Source: Tropicibacter alexandrii
GTDB lineage: Bacteria; Pseudomonadota; Alphaproteobacteria; Rhodobacterales; Rhodobacteraceae
Direction of reading: 5' to 3'
Assembly (NCBI RefSeq): GCF_003667315.2
Contig: NZ_RCTZ02000008.1
Span: 1 to 64,000 of the forward strand
DNA length: 64,000 bases
Shown piece by piece: positions 8,012-17,460 of the stretch. The notes under the pieces were generated by a model. The model had not been told where the DNA came from. It saw only the letters and a program-made list of their open reading frames with translations, and made no database searches. The position numbers and the translations under genes are program-made. How positions within the stretch are numbered: the first letter of the stretch is position 1; every line of letters starts with the position of its first letter.

Positions 8012-10501
8012 TCAATCCAGCGAACGTTCGATTTCCTCGCGCTCGAAGATTTCGATGACATCGCCTGCGCGGATATCGTCGTAGTTCTCGAACGCCATGC
8101 CGCATTCCTGGCCGGACTGAACCTCGGACACTTCGTCCTTGAAACGCTTGAGCGTCTTCAGCGTGCCTTCGTGGATCACGACGTTGTCGCGCAGCAGGCG
8201 CACACCGGCGGAGCGGCGCGCCACGCCTTCGGTGACCAGACAGCCCGCGACCTTGCCCACGCCGGAGACCTTGAAGACCTCCTTGATGTTGGCATAGCCG
8301 ATGAACTTTTCGCGGATCTCGTTCGACAGAAGGCCCGAGGCCGCCTGCTTCACATCATCGACGAGGTCGTAGATCACCGAATAGTACCGAATTTCCACGC
8401 CCTTCTGGTTGGCCGAATTGCGGGCCGAGGCATTGGCGCGGACGTTGAAGCCGATGACCGGACAGCCCGACGCTTCGGCAAGGCCAACGTCGGTTTCGGT
8501 GATCGCGCCCACACCGTGGTGGATAACGCGAACGCGCACCTCGTCGTTGCCGACCTTTTCCAGCGCCTGAACGATGGCTTCGGACGAGCCCTGCACGTCG
8601 GCTTTGACGATGACCGGCAGCTCCGAGACGTTCTCGTCGTCCTTGGCCTTCTGCATCAGTTGCTCAAGGGTCGTCGCGGCACCGGCGGCGGCGCGCTTCT
8701 CCTTGGCGACATTGGCGCGGTATTCGGCGATCTCGCGGGCCTGCGCTTCGGTCGAGGTCACGTTCAGAACGTCGCCCGCCTCGGGCGTGCCGTTCAGACC
8801 CAGCACCTCGACGGGGACCGACGGGCCAGCTTCCTTGACGCGCTCGCCCTTGTCGTTGATGAGCGCACGGACCTTGCCGTATTGCTCGCCCACGACAAAC
8901 ACATCGCCCTGACGCAAAGTCCCGTTCCGGACCAGAACAGTCGCGACGGGACCACGGCCGACGTCCAGCTGCGCCTCGATCACGGCACCCTCGGCGGCGC
9001 GATCGGGGTTGGCCTTCAGTTCAAGGATTTCCGCCTGAAGCGCGATGGCTTCGAGCAGTTGATCCAGACCCTGACCGGTATGCGCGGACACTTCGACATC
9101 CTGTACATCGCCCGACATTTCCTCGACGACCACTTCGTGCTGAAGCAGATCGGTGCGGACCTTGGTGGGGTTCGCAGAGGGCTTGTCGCACTTGTTGATC
9201 GCGACGATCATCGGCACACCCGCCGCCTTGGCGTGGTTGATGGCCTCGACCGTCTGCGGCATCACGGCGTCATCCGCAGCAACCACCAGCACGACGATAT
9301 CCGTCACCTGAGCGCCGCGCGACCGCATCGACGTAAAGGCCGCGTGGCCGGGCGTGTCGAGGAAGGACAGCACGGAGCCGCTGTCGGTCGTCACCTGATA
9401 GGCGCCGATGTGCTGGGTGATCCCGCCAGCTTCGCCAGCGGTCACCTTGGCATCGCGAATCGCGTCCAGAAGCGAGGTCTTGCCGTGGTCGACGTGACCC
9501 ATGATCGTGATGACCGGGGGACGCGGCTGCAGTTCCTCGGGCTTGTCTTCGACGGTCTTGATGACGTCCTCGACATCGGCGTCGGAGACGCGGGTCACGC
9601 GGTGGCCGAATTCCTCGATTATGAGTTCGGCAGTGTCGGCGTCGATGGTCTGGTTCTGCGTCGCCATGATGCCGTTGTTCATCAACGACTTCACCACGTC
9701 GGCCACGCGCTCTGCCATCCGGTTCGCCAGTTCGGCGACGGTGATCGCCTCGGGCAGCTGGACGTCACGCACGACCTTTTCGCGCTGCTGGGAGCCGCCC
9801 ATCGCCTTTTGGCGCTGGCGTTCCTGCTTGCGCTTCATCGCAGCCATGGACTTCTGACGGCCACCTTCGCCCGAAAGCGCTTGGTTCAGCGTCAGTTTGC
9901 CCGCGCGGCGGCCACCGGCATCGTCGCCGCGGCCACGGCCACGGGTGTTGCGATCCGCTTCGGGCTCGGCCCGACGCGGGGCCGGCTTGTCCTTGGACGG
10001 CTTGGCGCGGTTGTCTTCCTGCTTGGGGGCAGGCTGGGCAGCGGCAGCCGCAGCGGCCTTTGCCTTTTCTTCAGCGTCGCGCTTGGCCTGCTCTTCGGCC
10101 TCGGCCTTGCGGCGCAGGGCCTCTTCGGCCTCGCGCTGCTCACGCTCTTTCTGTTCTTTCTCCGCGCGCAGGCGCTCACGCTCTTCGGCGCGGGCCTTTT
10201 CCTCGGCCTCCCGCTGCGCGGCTTCCTCGACCTCGCGGGCCTTGGCGGCCTGCAACGCCTTCAGGCGGCGTTCCATTTCGGCATCGGAGATCCCGGCAGG
10301 GCGCTTTGCCCCCGAACCGACGGGGCCGGTGCCACCGGGTTTGCCGGTGCCGCCCGCACCCGGTTTCGGGACCACGACGCGCTTGCGCTTGGTTTCCACC
10401 ACGACGTTCTTGGTCCGGCCATGGCTGAAGCTCTGCTTCACGCTGCCAGAACGCGGGCCCCCGCGTACACCAAGTGTCTTCTTGCCGTCATTATCGCTCA
10501 T
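8012..10501 (-). CDS. infB: Translation initiation factor IF-2
   Basis: This GTPase brings fMet-tRNA to the 30S subunit and promotes subunit joining. The product has 829 residues. The N-terminal about 250 residues are a highly charged Lys/Glu/Arg/Ala-rich linker with IF-2 N-terminal motifs (LTLNQAL). The G domain begins near residue 333 with GHVDHGKTS and has DTPGHAAF and NKCDKP, followed by domains II-IV ending in [13 protein letters not shown]. It is the last gene of an operon in the order rimP, nusA, ylxR-like, infB. The long charged N-terminus explains the open reading frames on the opposite strand. Confidence 0.97.
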   Translation of the reverse strand: MSDNDGKKTLGVRGGPRSGSVKQSFSHGRTKNVVVETKRKRVVVPKPGAGGTGKPGGTGPVGSGAKRPAGISDAEMERRLKALQAAKAREVEEAAQREAEEKARAEERERLRAEKEQKEREQREAEEALRRKAEAEEQAKRDAEEKAKAAAAAAAQPAPKQEDNRAKPSKDKPAPRRAEPEADRNTRGRGRGDDAGGRRAGKLTLNQALSGEGGRQKSMAAMKRKQERQRQKAMGGSQQREKVVRDVQLPEAITVAELANRMAERVADVVKSLMNNGIMATQNQTIDADTAELIIEEFGHRVTRVSDADVEDVIKTVEDKPEELQPRPPVITIMGHVDHGKTSLLDAIRDAKVTAGEAGGITQHIGAYQVTTDSGSVLSFLDTPGHAAFTSMRSRGAQVTDIVVLVVAADDAVMPQTVEAINHAKAAGVPMIVAINKCDKPSANPTKVRTDLLQHEVVVEEMSGDVQDVEVSAHTGQGLDQLLEAIALQAEILELKANPDRAAEGAVIEAQLDVGRGPVATVLVRNGTLRQGDVFVVGEQYGKVRALINDKGERVKEAGPSVPVEVLGLNGTPEAGDVLNVTSTEAQAREIAEYRANVAKEKRAAAGAATTLEQLMQKAKDDENVSELPVIVKADVQGSSEAIVQALEKVGNDEVRVRVIHHGVGAITETDVGLAEASGCPVIGFNVRANASARNSANQKGVEIRYYSVIYDLVDDVKQAASGLLSNEIREKFIGYANIKEVFKVSGVGKVAGCLVTEGVARRSAGVRLLRDNVVIHEGTLKTLKRFKDEVSEVQSGQECGMAFENYDDIRAGDVIEIFEREEIERSLD

Positions 10502-10510
10502 AAAGCTTCT

Positions 10511-11146
10511 TCATCCTTTCCGACGGCCCCTGCCGCCGCGATCCGCATCGGACACTCCGACGCGTATACCCTTCAACCGTTGGGCTTCCTCTACAACACG
10601 ACGACTGAGTCCACCAGCGCCAAGCGCGGCATGTATCACAGTTTGTCGTCCAAAGGCCATGCCCAGCTCATCTGCGGAGAGCCAACCGATATAGGTGCCG
10701 CCATATGGCGTGCTCAACTTGGTCTTTCCGCGTTCGGATCCGTCCGTCGCCTGGATCAGGACGCGGGCCTCTTCCTTGCCCAGCCAGTCCTTCACCTTTT
10801 CGTAGCCCGCCACCGCGTCGCCCGACTTGCGGGCGAGGCTGATGAGGTCGACAACCCGGCGGACCAGCATCTGTTCGAGCAAATCCACCAGACCATCGGG
10901 CACCTGCACCGGCTGTTTGGCAGCGCGGGCAAAAAGCCCTTTCGAGGCCGCCTTTTCAACAGCGGCCCGGTCGGCGGCTATATATATGCCCCGTCCCGGC
11001 AATTTTCCAGCCAGATCGGGAACAATCCTGCCATCGGGACCAAGGACAAAGCGGATCAGGCCGAATTTCGGCTGTACCTCGCCCGTGGCGATGCACTTCC
11101 GCTCCGGCCCGTCCTCGCGGTCCTTGGTCTGTCCGCCTCGCGACAA
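10511..11146 (-). CDS. YlxR/L7Ae two-domain RNA-binding protein
   Basis: The 211-residue protein has a YlxR (DUF448) domain at about 15-95, with RKCIATGE, the RFVLGPDGRIVPD sheet and the GRGIYI signature. An L7Ae/ribosomal-eL30-like segment follows (about 105-200), with LISLARKSGDAVAGYEKVK and AFGRQTVIHAALG. In studied bacteria YlxR binds RNase P RNA or influences transcription; that role here is by family only. The gene lies between nusA (4-nt gap) and infB (9-nt gap), the conserved place for ylxR. The two-domain form is usual in alphaproteobacteria. Confidence 0.88.
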   Translation of the reverse strand: MSRGGQTKDREDGPERKCIATGEVQPKFGLIRFVLGPDGRIVPDLAGKLPGRGIYIAADRAAVEKAASKGLFARAAKQPVQVPDGLVDLLEQMLVRRVVDLISLARKSGDAVAGYEKVKDWLGKEEARVLIQATDGSERGKTKLSTPYGGTYIGWLSADELGMAFGRQTVIHAALGAGGLSRRVVEEAQRLKGIRVGVSDADRGGRGRRKG

Positions 11147-11150
11147 GGGC

Positions 11151-12758
11151 TTACTCCTCCGCCTCTTCTGCGACGTCTTCCTCTTCGTCGGCTTCCAGCT
11201 CGGTCGGGTCGACCCAGCCCAGAAGGACGCGGGCGGTCATGACGAGGTTCTGTGCGTCTTCGAGCGACACGTCGAACTTCTCCAGCAGGCCCTCGTCCTT
11301 GACGCGCTGGCCGTTCTGGGTGGTCCAGCCACCGGCCAGTTCCCAGTCGGCGCAGGTGGCGAAGTCTTCGAGCGTCTTGATGCCATCCTCGGCCAGCACT
11401 TCGATCATCTGCGGCGTCAGGCCTTCGAACCCGAACAGGCTGTCATCGGCACCCAACTCGCGGGCGTGGGCCTCGGCCTTGCGGGCTTGTTCTTCGAGGA
11501 ACTCGCGGGCGCGGGTTTGCAGTTCGTTGGCGGTGTCCTCGTCGACACCGTCGATAACCAGCAATTCGTCCTGATCGACATAGGCGACTTCTTCGAGGTT
11601 GGTGAAGCCTTCGGAGACCAGCAACTGGGCAAAGAATTCGTCCAGGTCCAGCGTTGCCATGAACAGCTGGGTGCGCTCTTCGAATTCCTTCTGGCGGCGC
11701 TTGGATTCCTCTTCCTCGGTCATGATGTCGATGTCGAGACCGGTCAACTGGGATGCCAGACGCACGTTCTGACCGCGACGACCGATGGCGAGCGACAGCT
11801 GCTCGTCGGGAACGACGACCTCGATGCGCTCGGCCTCTTCGTCCAAAACCACTTTCGACACTTCGGCCGGTTGCAGCGCGTTCACGAGGAAGGTCGGCAT
11901 ATCCTCGTTCCACGGGATGATGTCGATCTTTTCGCCCTGAAGTTCGTTCACAACGGCCTGCACGCGGCTGCCGCGCATACCGACGCAGGCGCCCACGGGG
12001 TCGATGCCGCCGTCATAGGAAATGACAGCGATCTTGGCGCGCGAACCGGGATCGCGGGCGACGGCCTTGATCTCGATGATGCCGTCGTAGATTTCCGGCA
12101 CTTCCATCTTGAACAATTCGGCCATGAATTCCGGCGCGGTGCGGCTGAGGAAGATCTGCGGGCCACGGGTCTCGCGGCGCACATCCTTGACGTAGCAGCG
12201 GATGCGGTCGCCGGGGCGATAGGCCTCACGGCCGATCTTTTCATTGCGGCGCAGCACGCCCTCACCGGCGCCCACGTCGACGATGACGTTGCCGTATTCC
12301 TCGCGCTTGACGAGACCGTTGATGATCGTGCCGGCGCGGTCCTTGAATTCCTCGTACTGGCGATCCCGCTCCGCTTCGCGGACCTTTTGCAGGATCACCT
12401 GCTTGGCCGATTGCGCGGCGATGCGGCCCAGTTCGACCGGCGGGACTTCCTCGACGAAGGTGTCCCCGATCTGGGGGTCGGCCATGTATTGCTTGGCCTG
12501 CTGGATGGTCATCTCTGCCTGATAGTTTTCCAGCTCTTCTTCCTCGACCACGGTGCGGACGCGGGTGAAGGTCGCCTTGCCGGTGCGGCGGTCGATGGAC
12601 ACGCGGATGTCCATTTCCGCGCCGTAGCGGGACTTGGCCGCACGGGCGAGGGATTCCTCCATCGCTTCGACGACCAGACCGGGGTCGATCATCTTTTCGC
12701 GCGCCACCGCCTCGGCGGTCTGCAACAGCTCAAGCTGGTTGGCAGAGGTGATTGCCAT
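11151..12758 (-). CDS. nusA: Transcription termination/antitermination factor NusA
   Basis: NusA binds RNA polymerase and modulates pausing, termination and antitermination. The 535-residue product has the N-terminal polymerase-binding domain ([20 protein letters not shown]), an S1 domain near 135-200, two KH domains ([24 protein letters not shown] and the [14 protein letters not shown] region), and two helix-hairpin-helix repeats (about 355-500). The tail is very acidic. It sits 5 nt behind rimP. In Escherichia coli NusA represses its own operon through leader terminators; a leader hairpin is present here too (13364-13386). Confidence 0.97.
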   Translation of the reverse strand: MAITSANQLELLQTAEAVAREKMIDPGLVVEAMEESLARAAKSRYGAEMDIRVSIDRRTGKATFTRVRTVVEEEELENYQAEMTIQQAKQYMADPQIGDTFVEEVPPVELGRIAAQSAKQVILQKVREAERDRQYEEFKDRAGTIINGLVKREEYGNVIVDVGAGEGVLRRNEKIGREAYRPGDRIRCYVKDVRRETRGPQIFLSRTAPEFMAELFKMEVPEIYDGIIEIKAVARDPGSRAKIAVISYDGGIDPVGACVGMRGSRVQAVVNELQGEKIDIIPWNEDMPTFLVNALQPAEVSKVVLDEEAERIEVVVPDEQLSLAIGRRGQNVRLASQLTGLDIDIMTEEEESKRRQKEFEERTQLFMATLDLDEFFAQLLVSEGFTNLEEVAYVDQDELLVIDGVDEDTANELQTRAREFLEEQARKAEAHARELGADDSLFGFEGLTPQMIEVLAEDGIKTLEDFATCADWELAGGWTTQNGQRVKDEGLLEKFDVSLEDAQNLVMTARVLLGWVDPTELEADEEEDVAEEAEE

Positions 12759-12763
12759 CTGTC

Positions 12764-13342
12764 TTACTCCTCTTCCCGAGCGTCAGACTCGGTTTCGATC
12801 TCGTCATACTTGGATTCGTCTACAGCCTTGCGGGCGCGCAGCGCCTCGCGGATCAGTTCATCGGTCAGGATCAGCTTGGCCTCGGCCAGCCAGTCGAATT
12901 GCAGGCCGACGGTGACGTCTTCACCATCCTGCTCGATGTTCACCAGAACCTCGGAGCCTTCGACCCCGGCGAGGATACCACGAAAGCGTTTGCGGCCGTC
13001 GATCAACTCGGCGGTTTCCAGCTTGGCCTCGTAGCCCTCGTAGGTTTCGAAATCCTTGAGGCGGGTCAGCGGGCGGTCGATGCCGGGGCTCGAAACCTCA
13101 AGCGTGTAAGCGTCGGAAATCGGGTCCTCGACATCCATGACGGCGGACACGGCGGTCGAGATTTCGGCGCATTCATCGACCTCGATGCCGCCCTCGGGGC
13201 GTTCGGCCATGATCTGAAGGGTCGGCGTGTTGCCGCCTTGCAGGCGGATGCGGACCAGTTCGAATCCCATGTCCTCGATCACCGGGGCGATGATCTCGGC
13301 GACGCGGGCATCCATGCCGGTCTTGGCGATCAGGTTATTCAT
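12764..13342 (-). CDS. rimP: Ribosome maturation factor RimP
   Basis: RimP is a 30S subunit assembly factor that binds S12 and the central pseudoknot region. The product has 192 residues with the [15 protein letters not shown] and [15 protein letters not shown] signatures of the family. Among possible starts the ATG at 13342 is preferred because AAAGGCAG lies directly upstream. An earlier in-frame ATG (13363) begins right at the T-run of a terminator hairpin and has no ribosome site. It is the first gene of the rimP-nusA-ylxR-infB operon. Confidence 0.94.
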   Translation of the reverse strand: MNNLIAKTGMDARVAEIIAPVIEDMGFELVRIRLQGGNTPTLQIMAERPEGGIEVDECAEISTAVSAVMDVEDPISDAYTLEVSSPGIDRPLTRLKDFETYEGYEAKLETAELIDGRKRFRGILAGVEGSEVLVNIEQDGEDVTVGLQFDWLAEAKLILTDELIREALRARKAVDESKYDEIETESDAREEE

Positions 13343-13363
13343 ACGGGGCTGCCTTTCGGGCAT

Positions 13364-13386
13364 AAAAAAACGGGCCAAGCGGCCCG
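13364..13386 (-). terminator. Terminator-like hairpin in the rimP leader (possible attenuator)
   Basis: On the minus strand the stem CGGGCC-GCTT-GGCCCG is followed by seven T residues, ending 21 nt before the rimP ATG. A second stem (13404-13411 with 13419-13426) lies just upstream in the RNA. It could end aroQ transcription, or act as an attenuator of the operon if the promoter at 13442-13470 is used. Confidence 0.75.
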
Positions 13387-13441
13387 CACATCGTTTCGGT
13401 AGCGCGTCGGGTTTGGACCCCAACGCACCGCTGTTGAGCCG

Positions 13442-13470
13442 CATATACGCATTTGCCCCCGAGTCTGCAA
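13442..13470 (-). promoter_or_regulatory. Candidate promoter of the rimP-nusA-infB operon
   Basis: On the minus strand TTGCAG (-35) and TATATG (-10) are separated by 17 bp. Transcription would start near 13435, giving a leader of about 93 nt that contains the hairpin at 13404-13426 and the terminator at 13364-13386. It was found by eye only. Confidence 0.4.
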
Positions 13471-13492
13471 GGGAAACGTGCAGAGCGCTGCT

Positions 13493-13921
13493 TCAGGCGA
13501 TCTGGCAGACCCGCCGCGTGGCGGCTGCATAGCCTTCGAGACCGAGGCCCGCGATCACCCCATCGGCCCGCATCGAGACATAGGAATGGTGGCGGAACGC
13601 CTCGCGTTTGTGGACCTGAGAGATGTGAACCTCCATCACCGGCCCTTCGAATGCGTTGAGCGCATCGAGGATCGCAATCGAGGTATGGGTGTAGGCGCCG
13701 GGGTTCATCACGATGCCGCAGGCCTGCTCGCGCGCCTCGTGGATCCAGTCGATCAGCTGGCCCTCGTGGTTGGACTGCATGAGTTTGACGTCAAAGCCCT
13801 CGGCGCAGGCGGCGCGGCAGAGGGTTTCGACATCGGCGAGGGTTTCATGGCCGTAAATGTCCGGCTGACGTTTGCCGAGCAGGTTCAGGTTGGGGCCATT
13901 GAGGATGTAGATGGTCTTCAT
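13493..13921 (-). CDS. aroQ: 3-dehydroquinate dehydratase, type II
   Basis: The enzyme dehydrates 3-dehydroquinate to 3-dehydroshikimate in the shikimate pathway (type II, trans elimination). The product has 142 residues, normal for the dodecameric family. It shows [19 protein letters not shown] with the catalytic Tyr, [26 protein letters not shown] and the [20 protein letters not shown] lid and active-site segment. It lies upstream of the rimP operon on the same strand. A copy of the 26-bp palindrome sits 27 bp upstream of its start. Confidence 0.96.
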   Translation of the reverse strand: MKTIYILNGPNLNLLGKRQPDIYGHETLADVETLCRAACAEGFDVKLMQSNHEGQLIDWIHEAREQACGIVMNPGAYTHTSIAILDALNAFEGPVMEVHISQVHKREAFRHHSYVSMRADGVIAGLGLEGYAAATRRVCQIA

Positions 13922-13947
13922 GTCGGTCTTTCTCGGGCAAGGCTTGG

Positions 13948-13973
13948 GTAGGATGGGTGATCACCCATCCTAC
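13948..13973. repeat. 26-bp perfect palindrome, copy 2
   Basis: This is identical over all 26 bp to 7110-7135. It lies between the stop of the idonate-dehydrogenase-like gene (13980) and the start of aroQ (13921), that is, in an intergenic spot between two same-strand genes, like the first copy. Confidence 0.9.
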
Positions 13974-13979
13974 TTCGGG

Positions 13980-15023
13980 TCAGGCAAAGGTCAGATGCAC
14001 CTTGGACGACCGGGTCCGGTCGCCTGCGGTTTCGAAGGCCTCGTGGGCATCTTCCAAGGCATAGCGCCCGGTGATCAGCGGGCGCACGTCGATTGTCCGG
14101 TCGGAAATCGCTGCCACCGCCGCGTCGAATTCCGAGTGGCGAAAACGCTGGGTGCCTTGGAACGTCAGTTCCTTGCCCACCAAGGGCTGGATGGGCAAGG
14201 GCAGCTCACCGGTCACGCCAACCTGCACGATCCGCCCCTGTGGCCGGGCGCAGGCAATGGCCGTGGCGACAGCGGGTGCCGCCGCGGAGCATTCGAACAC
14301 CACATCGAAATGGCCCTTGTCCGCCTTGAACGGCTCTAGCGTCTCGGATTCGGTCAGCACGTTGACCGTTTGCGTCGCGCCCATGGCGCGCGCGACCTGC
14401 AAGGGAATGTCCTGAAGGTCGGTCACCACGACTTCGATAGCCCCGTGGTGGCGGGCCACGGCGGCACAGAGCGCGCCGATCGGGCCAGACCCGGTGACCA
14501 GAACGCGTTTGCCCGCAAGCTCGCCCGCCATCTGGCCCGCATGCAGACAAACCGCCAGCGGCTCGGCGCAGGCCGCCTCTGAAATGTCGGTCGTGTCTGC
14601 GACGGGCACGCATTGCGCGGCCTCAACGATCATCCGGTCGCGAAACAGGCCCTGCTCGTGCGGGACCCGCATCGCCGATCCGCTGAAACGCATGTTCAGG
14701 CAATGCGTCGTCAGGCCCTCGGTGCAGTACCGGCAGGTTCCACAGGGCCGCGAGGGATTGATCGCGATCTTCTGCCCCTCGGTGAGGGACGTGACGCCGG
14801 CCCCGAGGGCCACCACCGTCCCGGCGGCCTCGTGGCCGAGGATGATCGGTTCACGCACGCGAATGGCGCCAAAGCCGCCATGCTGGAAATAATGCAGGTC
14901 AGAGCCGCAGATGCCGCCGGCGCCCATCGCAACGATGACTTCGCCCGGTCCGGGATCGGCGAGCGTCTCTGTCTCGATGCGGATATCGCCTTGGGCATGC
15001 AGGCGGCAGACTCGGGTTTGCAT
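13980..15023 (-). CDS. Zinc-dependent alcohol dehydrogenase, L-idonate 5-dehydrogenase-like
   Basis: This medium-chain dehydrogenase/reductase has 347 residues. The catalytic zinc site is seen in GGICGSDLHYFQHGG and GHEAAGTVVALG. The structural zinc cysteines are in RPCGTCRYCTEGLTTHCLN. The NAD(P) Rossmann motif GSGPIGALCAAVA is near the middle. Overall shape and the SDLHYF segment fit L-idonate 5-dehydrogenase (L-idonate to 5-ketogluconate) or a closely related sorbitol dehydrogenase. The start at 15023 follows AAGGACA. No sugar-acid transporter or kinase neighbours are present, so the substrate is uncertain. Confidence 0.8.
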   Translation of the reverse strand: MQTRVCRLHAQGDIRIETETLADPGPGEVIVAMGAGGICGSDLHYFQHGGFGAIRVREPIILGHEAAGTVVALGAGVTSLTEGQKIAINPSRPCGTCRYCTEGLTTHCLNMRFSGSAMRVPHEQGLFRDRMIVEAAQCVPVADTTDISEAACAEPLAVCLHAGQMAGELAGKRVLVTGSGPIGALCAAVARHHGAIEVVVTDLQDIPLQVARAMGATQTVNVLTESETLEPFKADKGHFDVVFECSAAAPAVATAIACARPQGRIVQVGVTGELPLPIQPLVGKELTFQGTQRFRHSEFDAAVAAISDRTIDVRPLITGRYALEDAHEAFETAGDRTRSSKVHLTFA

Positions 15024-15148
15024 GGCTTGTCCTTGCTGAAGGGCTGGTCCGCCCGGCATAGCGCAGAGCGCGACGGTCGCCAAGCCGCAGGTTGGGCCAC
15101 GGGCGCACGCGGCAAATCCGCAACCCTCGGCCCTGTCGCGCAGGGCCG

Positions 15149-15163
15149 TTAACCAATCGTTCA
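15149..15163. promoter_or_regulatory. CtrA-like box (TTAA-N7-TTCA) upstream of the histidine kinase
   Basis: It matches seven of eight bases of the alphaproteobacterial CtrA consensus TTAA-N7-TTAA. It lies 122 bp upstream of the kinase start at 15286, in a gene-free stretch (15024-15285) with nothing else recognisable. Confidence 0.35.
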
Positions 15164-15285
15164 CATATGGATGACTACGACTGGCTCAGAGGAAAGTTTT
15201 CGATGCGTGAAAGAAAATTCATGCCGGTCCCGGGGAACGCAGCGACCCGATCGCCCGTTCGGGGCGACGCGAATGTGAAGGGAGG

Positions 15286-16506
15286 ATGATGGACATTCCG
15301 GCTGTTCTGATCCCGGCGCTCCTGCTGCTGTCGACCGGGCTGGCCGCCTTGCTGTGGCGCGAGCGCGCGATGCGCCAACGGCTGTCGCTTCAGCAATTTG
15401 CGCTGGTGCAGGAACTCGGTCACGCCCTGCCGGTCGGCCTCACCATCATCGATGCAAAGGGCATGATCGTCTATGCCAACGAACTGGTTCTAAAGGACAA
15501 TGCCGGAACCGGAATCGCGAAATCGGTCGGCGGTAGCTACGAGGCCGGTTTGCGCCGCGCGATGGAAGAAGGCGGGCTGTGGCATCCGGAGATGAGCCAT
15601 GACGCTCTGCTGGATCATTTTCTGAACGAGGCCATGCGCGACGGGTATCGCGGCGAATTCCGGTTCAAGGATGACAGCGCTTTTGTCCGGATCACGCGTC
15701 ACCTGAGTTCTGGGCATATCGTGCTGATCCGCGAGGACGTCTCGGACGCACATGCCCGCCTGCGCGAGATCGAAAAGCTCAACCGTGCCCTTCAGGACCG
15801 AATCCGCGTGGCTAATGCCACAAACGACGAATTGCGTGCCTTTGCCTATGCCGCCTCGCATGACCTGAAGTCGCCCACCAACACCTCGATGATGCTTGTC
15901 GATGCCATCCAAGAGGACCTCGATGGTGGCATGGCCGCCGAGACCGAGGAAATGTTCGACGACCTGCGTGCGACGCTCGATCGTATGCAGGTGATGATCG
16001 CGGATGTGCTGGATTACACCAATACCATCGGCGAGGAATTGACGGTCGAGCCCGTTTCGCTCGACGAGGTGGTGGCCGAGGCCTTGGCCGACCTGCGCGG
16101 CGACATGCAGGGGCTGGACGCCCGGGTCGAAACCGCTCCGCTGCCCGAGGTTCAGGCCAACCGGGGGCAGATGCGCCTTCTCGTCAACAACCTGCTGTCC
16201 AACGCGGTGAAGTTCCGAAAGCCCGGAACGTCGCCGACGATCCGGATTGGTCCCGTCGACAATGGCGAGGCGGGGATGATCGGCTTCTTCGTCGAGGAGG
16301 ACGGCATCGGCATCGACCCGAAATACCACGAGCGGGTTTTCCAACTGTTTCAAAGGCTCAACCCTGCTACCGTGTACGAGGGCACGGGGATGGGCCTTGC
16401 GATCTGCCATCGTATCGCGATGAACCACGGTGGACATATCGACCTGCGTTCGGCGCCGGGCGAAGGGGCGCGGTTCACCGTCTGGCTGAAGGAGAGGGTG
16501 CAATGA
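15286..16506 (+). CDS. Membrane-anchored PAS sensor histidine kinase
   Basis: The 406-residue sensor kinase has one N-terminal membrane segment (about 5-22, IPALLLLSTGLAALLW). A PAS-like domain follows (about 38-150; ALPVGLTIIDAKGMIVYAN), then a short coiled coil and a HisKA domain with the phosphorylated His192 in AYAASHDLKSP. The ATPase domain has the N box NNLLSNAVKFR and G boxes DGIGID and GTGMGLAICHRI. The signal is unknown. It overlaps the response regulator gene by 4 nt, so the pair is translationally coupled. The layout recalls kinases that pair with single-domain regulators of the Rcp1 type. Confidence 0.88.
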   Translation: MMDIPAVLIPALLLLSTGLAALLWRERAMRQRLSLQQFALVQELGHALPVGLTIIDAKGMIVYANELVLKDNAGTGIAKSVGGSYEAGLRRAMEEGGLWHPEMSHDALLDHFLNEAMRDGYRGEFRFKDDSAFVRITRHLSSGHIVLIREDVSDAHARLREIEKLNRALQDRIRVANATNDELRAFAYAASHDLKSPTNTSMMLVDAIQEDLDGGMAAETEEMFDDLRATLDRMQVMIADVLDYTNTIGEELTVEPVSLDEVVAEALADLRGDMQGLDARVETAPLPEVQANRGQMRLLVNNLLSNAVKFRKPGTSPTIRIGPVDNGEAGMIGFFVEEDGIGIDPKYHERVFQLFQRLNPATVYEGTGMGLAICHRIAMNHGGHIDLRSAPGEGARFTVWLKERVQ

Positions 16507-16910
16507 TTTCCAATCTGATGCTGATCGACGACAACGACCTCGACCAAAAGATGTGCGCGCGCCTGATCCAGCGATCCGGGCTTGTCGGAGAGGTGCATGG
16601 CTTTCTCATGGCCGAGGACGCGCTGGATTTCCTCGCAGAAGACGCCGCGCCGCGCATCGATGCAATTCTGCTCGACATAAACATGCCGCGCATGGACGGG
16701 TTCGAGTTCCTCGACGCGGCGGCGACCCGGCTGGGCGATCGGTTTCAGGAAATCCCGGTTTTCATGTTGTCGACCTCGGAAGCCTGCACAGACAAGGCGC
16801 AGGCCCGCGACTACGACATGGTGCGGGGCTTTTTCGGAAAGCCATTGGACAGTTCCCGGCTGGCACGGCTGGCCGAAATCGTCGAGAGGGAAGGACCCGC
16901 GACCGGTTGA
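16503..16910 (+). CDS. Single-domain response regulator
   Basis: The 135-residue protein is a receiver domain only, with no DNA-binding output. The acidic pocket is LIDDND near residues 7-12, the phospho-acceptor Asp58 lies in LLDINMPRMDG, Ser/Thr in MLSTSE, and the conserved Lys in GFFGKPLD. It overlaps the preceding kinase gene by 4 nt and is presumably its partner. Single receivers act by protein contacts or as phosphate shuttles; the target is not evident. An AT-rich inverted repeat (AGGAAAA with TTTTCCT) directly follows the stop. Confidence 0.9.
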   Translation: MISNLMLIDDNDLDQKMCARLIQRSGLVGEVHGFLMAEDALDFLAEDAAPRIDAILLDINMPRMDGFEFLDAAATRLGDRFQEIPVFMLSTSEACTDKAQARDYDMVRGFFGKPLDSSRLARLAEIVEREGPATG

Positions 16911-17238
16911 GGAAAATCGGAAATTCTACAATTTTTCCTTTATGATCGCGTTCACTTTTCTGCGTCAGGTTGATTGCACCCTGGTGGGTGTGTATTGGTT
17001 CGAGGTGATTGGGTTTGACCGCTTTGCCGGTTGCGGGTCTTCGAACCTTGTTCGGGGACCCGCCTTTGCAGCGGTCGCGACGGGGCCTGTCTGACCAACG
17101 CTGCGCACCGCGTCCCTGGCAGGTTGCAAGCACTCAAGTGGTCATCGGTCGGGCCGGTCCGGATGGGTCAGTAAGGGCTTCAATAGATCCGCTGCCGGGC
17201 GCTGTCCGCTGCGATTGCAACGCTCTGACTTGGATACA
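16911..17238. other. Gene-free stretch between the response regulator and the island's left junction
   Basis: No convincing protein gene is found; a short frame here has no recognisable product. The segment contains nested inverted repeats (for example GGTTCGAGG near 17000 pairing with CTTCGAACC near 17042) and ends in a 16-bp terminator stem, so a structured RNA is possible. It does not match 4.5S, tmRNA or RNase P RNA as far as I can tell. Confidence 0.4.
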
Positions 17239-17276
17239 AAAAAGCCGCCAAGGTCTTGAAACCTTGGCGGCTTTTT
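17239..17276. terminator. 16-bp perfect terminator stem at the left island junction
   Basis: Perfect 16-bp arms (17239-17254 and 17261-17276) with a 6-nt loop have A-runs and T-runs on both sides, so the structure works in both directions. It is probably the original terminator of the tRNA-Leu gene, separated from it by the 9.5-kb insertion. Confidence 0.8.
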
Positions 17277-17293
17277 ATGGTGCCCAGAAGAGG
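17277..17293. repeat. attL: 17-bp copy of the tRNA-Leu 3' end
   Basis: ATGGTGCCCAGAAGAGG is identical to 26763-26779, which is the 3' end of the intact tRNA-Leu(CAG) gene including CCA. The match stops abruptly after 17293. The two copies bound the integrase-bearing island. Confidence 0.9.
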
Positions 17294-17308
17294 CACATAG
17301 CTATTGGC

Positions 17309-17438
17309 CTATCTTGTGTATCCGTGTCCAACTGAATTTATAATATACTGATTTTGCATGGCTATCTTGTCTGGACGTGTCTTGATGTGTCCGGGGCTAT
17401 CCCATATCTTGGGGTGGATACAGAGGTGGATAAGATTT
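17309..17438. promoter_or_regulatory. Candidate integrase arm-type repeats near attL
   Basis: CTATCTTGT occurs at 17309-17317 and 17362-17370, with a related ATATCTTGG near 17404. GGTGGATA occurs at 17413-17420 and 17425-17432. The segment 17423-17438 matches 26699-26714 near attR at 15 of 16 positions. Repeats just inside both ends of an island fit integrase or excisionase arm sites. Confidence 0.4.
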
Positions 17439-17460
17439 CCACGCCCCCATAGGACACCCC

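Noticed and set aside
8171-11242. Plus-strand open frame of 1023 codons opposite infB and the YlxR-like gene
   Set aside because: Antisense shadow of two clear genes; composition is repetitive and without family features.
17009-17335. Short frame across the left island junction
   Set aside because: It runs through the terminator stem and the att repeat and has no credible product.
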